From: Microbulbifer mangrovi
GTDB taxonomy: Bacteria > Pseudomonadota > Gammaproteobacteria > Pseudomonadales > Cellvibrionaceae
Length of the DNA: 34,153 bases
Assembly (NCBI RefSeq): GCF_002009015.1
Contig: NZ_LZDE01000313.1
Location: 1-34,153 of the forward strand
Direction: 5' to 3'
Positions 33,353 through 34,153 of this stretch are shown here, one piece after another (position 1 is the first letter of the stretch; each line of letters begins with the position of its first letter). Made by a program: the position numbers and the translations under genes. Below the pieces are notes generated by a model. The model was not told the DNA's origin. It made no database searches and saw nothing but the letters and a program-made list of their open reading frames with translations.

Positions 33353-34054
33353 TTATGCGGTGGCGATTTCTTCTTGTGCGATGCTCTGGCGCAGGTCGGA
33401 TACCTGTCCATCGACAATCTGGATATTGCGCTGCGCACGGCGGGCAAGATCCGGGTCGTGGGTGACCATGATGATGGTGGTGCCCCATTCGTTGATGAAT
33501 TCCAGCAGCTCCATGACCTGACGGGCCATGAGGGAGTCGAGGTTGCCTGTGGGTTCGTCCGCGAGCAGGAAGCGGGGTTCGCCTGCCAGGGCGCGGGCGA
33601 TGGCGACACGCTGTTGTTGGCCACCGGACAGTTGTGCGGGCAGGTGTTTGGCTCGGGCGGAGAGGCCGACCTGTTCGAGGGATTTTTCGATGCGACGGCG
33701 GCGTTCCTTGGCGTTGAAGCCACGGTAGCGCAGGGGGACGTCGATGTTGTCGAACAGGTTGAGGTCGGGGATCAGGTTGAAGCCCTGGAAAATAAAGCCG
33801 ATCTTTTCGTTGCGCAGGCGCGAGCGATCGCGGTCGGAGAGGCCGCCGACTTCCTGTCCGTCGAGGAGGTATTCTCCACCGGTTGGGGTTTCCAGCAGTC
33901 CTGCAATATTCAGGAAGGTGGTTTTACCGGAGCCGCTGGGGCCGGTGACGGATACGAACTCTCCTTCGTTCACTTCAAGGCTGAAATCCCGCAGCGCGTG
34001 GGTTTCGATAGTGTCTGTACGATAGCTTTTACGGATGTTCTGCATTTTCAGCAT
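33353..34054 (-). CDS. ABC transporter ATP-binding protein, LolD/MacB type
   Basis: The 233-residue ATPase has Walker A GPSGSGKT (38-45), signature [10 protein letters not shown], Walker [13 protein letters not shown] and the H-loop VTHD, and the DEPTGNLD extension typical of the LolD/MacB/FtsE class that partners FtsX-like permeases. It starts at ATG 34054 with AAGGAAA upstream; an in-frame extension of 30 residues to 34144 is Pro/Lys-rich and not part of the family. It heads the visible part of an operon with two permeases, a response regulator and a kinase. In known systems of this type a membrane-fusion (HlyD-like) gene usually comes next upstream; that position is beyond the right edge. 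Confidence 0.96.
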   Translation of the reverse strand: MLKMQNIRKSYRTDTIETHALRDFSLEVNEGEFVSVTGPSGSGKTTFLNIAGLLETPTGGEYLLDGQEVGGLSDRDRSRLRNEKIGFIFQGFNLIPDLNLFDNIDVPLRYRGFNAKERRRRIEKSLEQVGLSARAKHLPAQLSGGQQQRVAIARALAGEPRFLLADEPTGNLDSLMARQVMELLEFINEWGTTIIMVTHDPDLARRAQRNIQIVDGQVSDLRQSIAQEEIATA

Positions 34055-34107
34055 GATGGATTTCCTTGTCTTCGTAGTTTTTTGATTCGGGGGTTCTGTT
34101 TTGTCTT

Positions 34108-34125
34108 GTGGCGGCTCTGCTACCG
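34108..34125. repeat. Second copy of an 18-bp sequence found before the response-regulator gene
   Basis: GTGGCGGCTCTGCTACCG matches 30712-30729 at 16 of 18 positions. It lies about 55 bases upstream of the ABC ATPase start, as its partner lies just upstream of the regulator start. Here the second palindrome arm is missing, so it would be a half-site. Confidence 0.5.
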
Positions 34126-34153
34126 ATGGATGTTTGCGAGACACGAGCTAGGC

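Overview
The window looks like a chromosomal segment of a marine gammaproteobacterium, most likely a Cellvibrionales member such as Microbulbifer. This is an inference from gene content: a long-form PepQ prolidase, a homodimeric-type AceE with a two-lipoyl AceF, and the proteobacterial class GN sortase with its single VIT/vWA target. No rRNA, tRNA, CRISPR array, insertion sequence or phage gene was recognised.

Layout, left to right. Positions 1-2098 (minus strand) hold an AT-richer, accessory-looking pair: a 422-residue protein with a Gly/Ala-rich hydrophobic C-terminal region, and a downstream gene that starts inside its stop codon and runs off the left edge. The arrangement resembles a toxin/effector with an immunity or partner protein. 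A 19-bp inverted REP-like repeat separates the pair from the core genes pepQ (minus) and purU (plus). purU is followed by a small lipoprotein, a stand-alone MHYT membrane sensor, a decayed second copy of the small lipoprotein, and a large lipoprotein (6517-8343) with Asp-rich and YD-like repeats.

Positions 8412-18555 are mostly housekeeping: gcvP (minus), a membrane-bound diguanylate cyclase, a DUF2007-like small protein, argS (minus), sbcB (exonuclease I) and pyrB. Next comes the sortase system: the VIT/vWA sortase target (18687-21074), whose ribosome binding site lies inside a hairpin, and an overlapping class GN sortase (21071-21673). A roughly 600-bp control region with a 17-bp palindrome precedes aceE-aceF, which end in a strong intrinsic terminator; no lpd gene follows.

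The right end has three tandem small lipoproteins. The second and third share a four-cysteine module (C-x12-C-x5/6-C-x8-C). Convergent to them is a minus-strand operon encoding a LolD/MacB-type ABC ATPase, two FtsX/MacB-like permeases, a sigma-54-dependent response regulator and an NtrY-like histidine kinase. This is a probable self-regulated efflux or envelope-stress module whose first gene(s), perhaps a membrane-fusion protein, lie beyond the right edge.

The items most worth following up are the left-end gene pair, the Cys-module lipoprotein cluster, the sortase/target pair with its long basic C-terminal tail and hairpin-embedded Shine-Dalgarno, and the lipoprotein pseudogene that flanks the MHYT gene with its intact paralogue.
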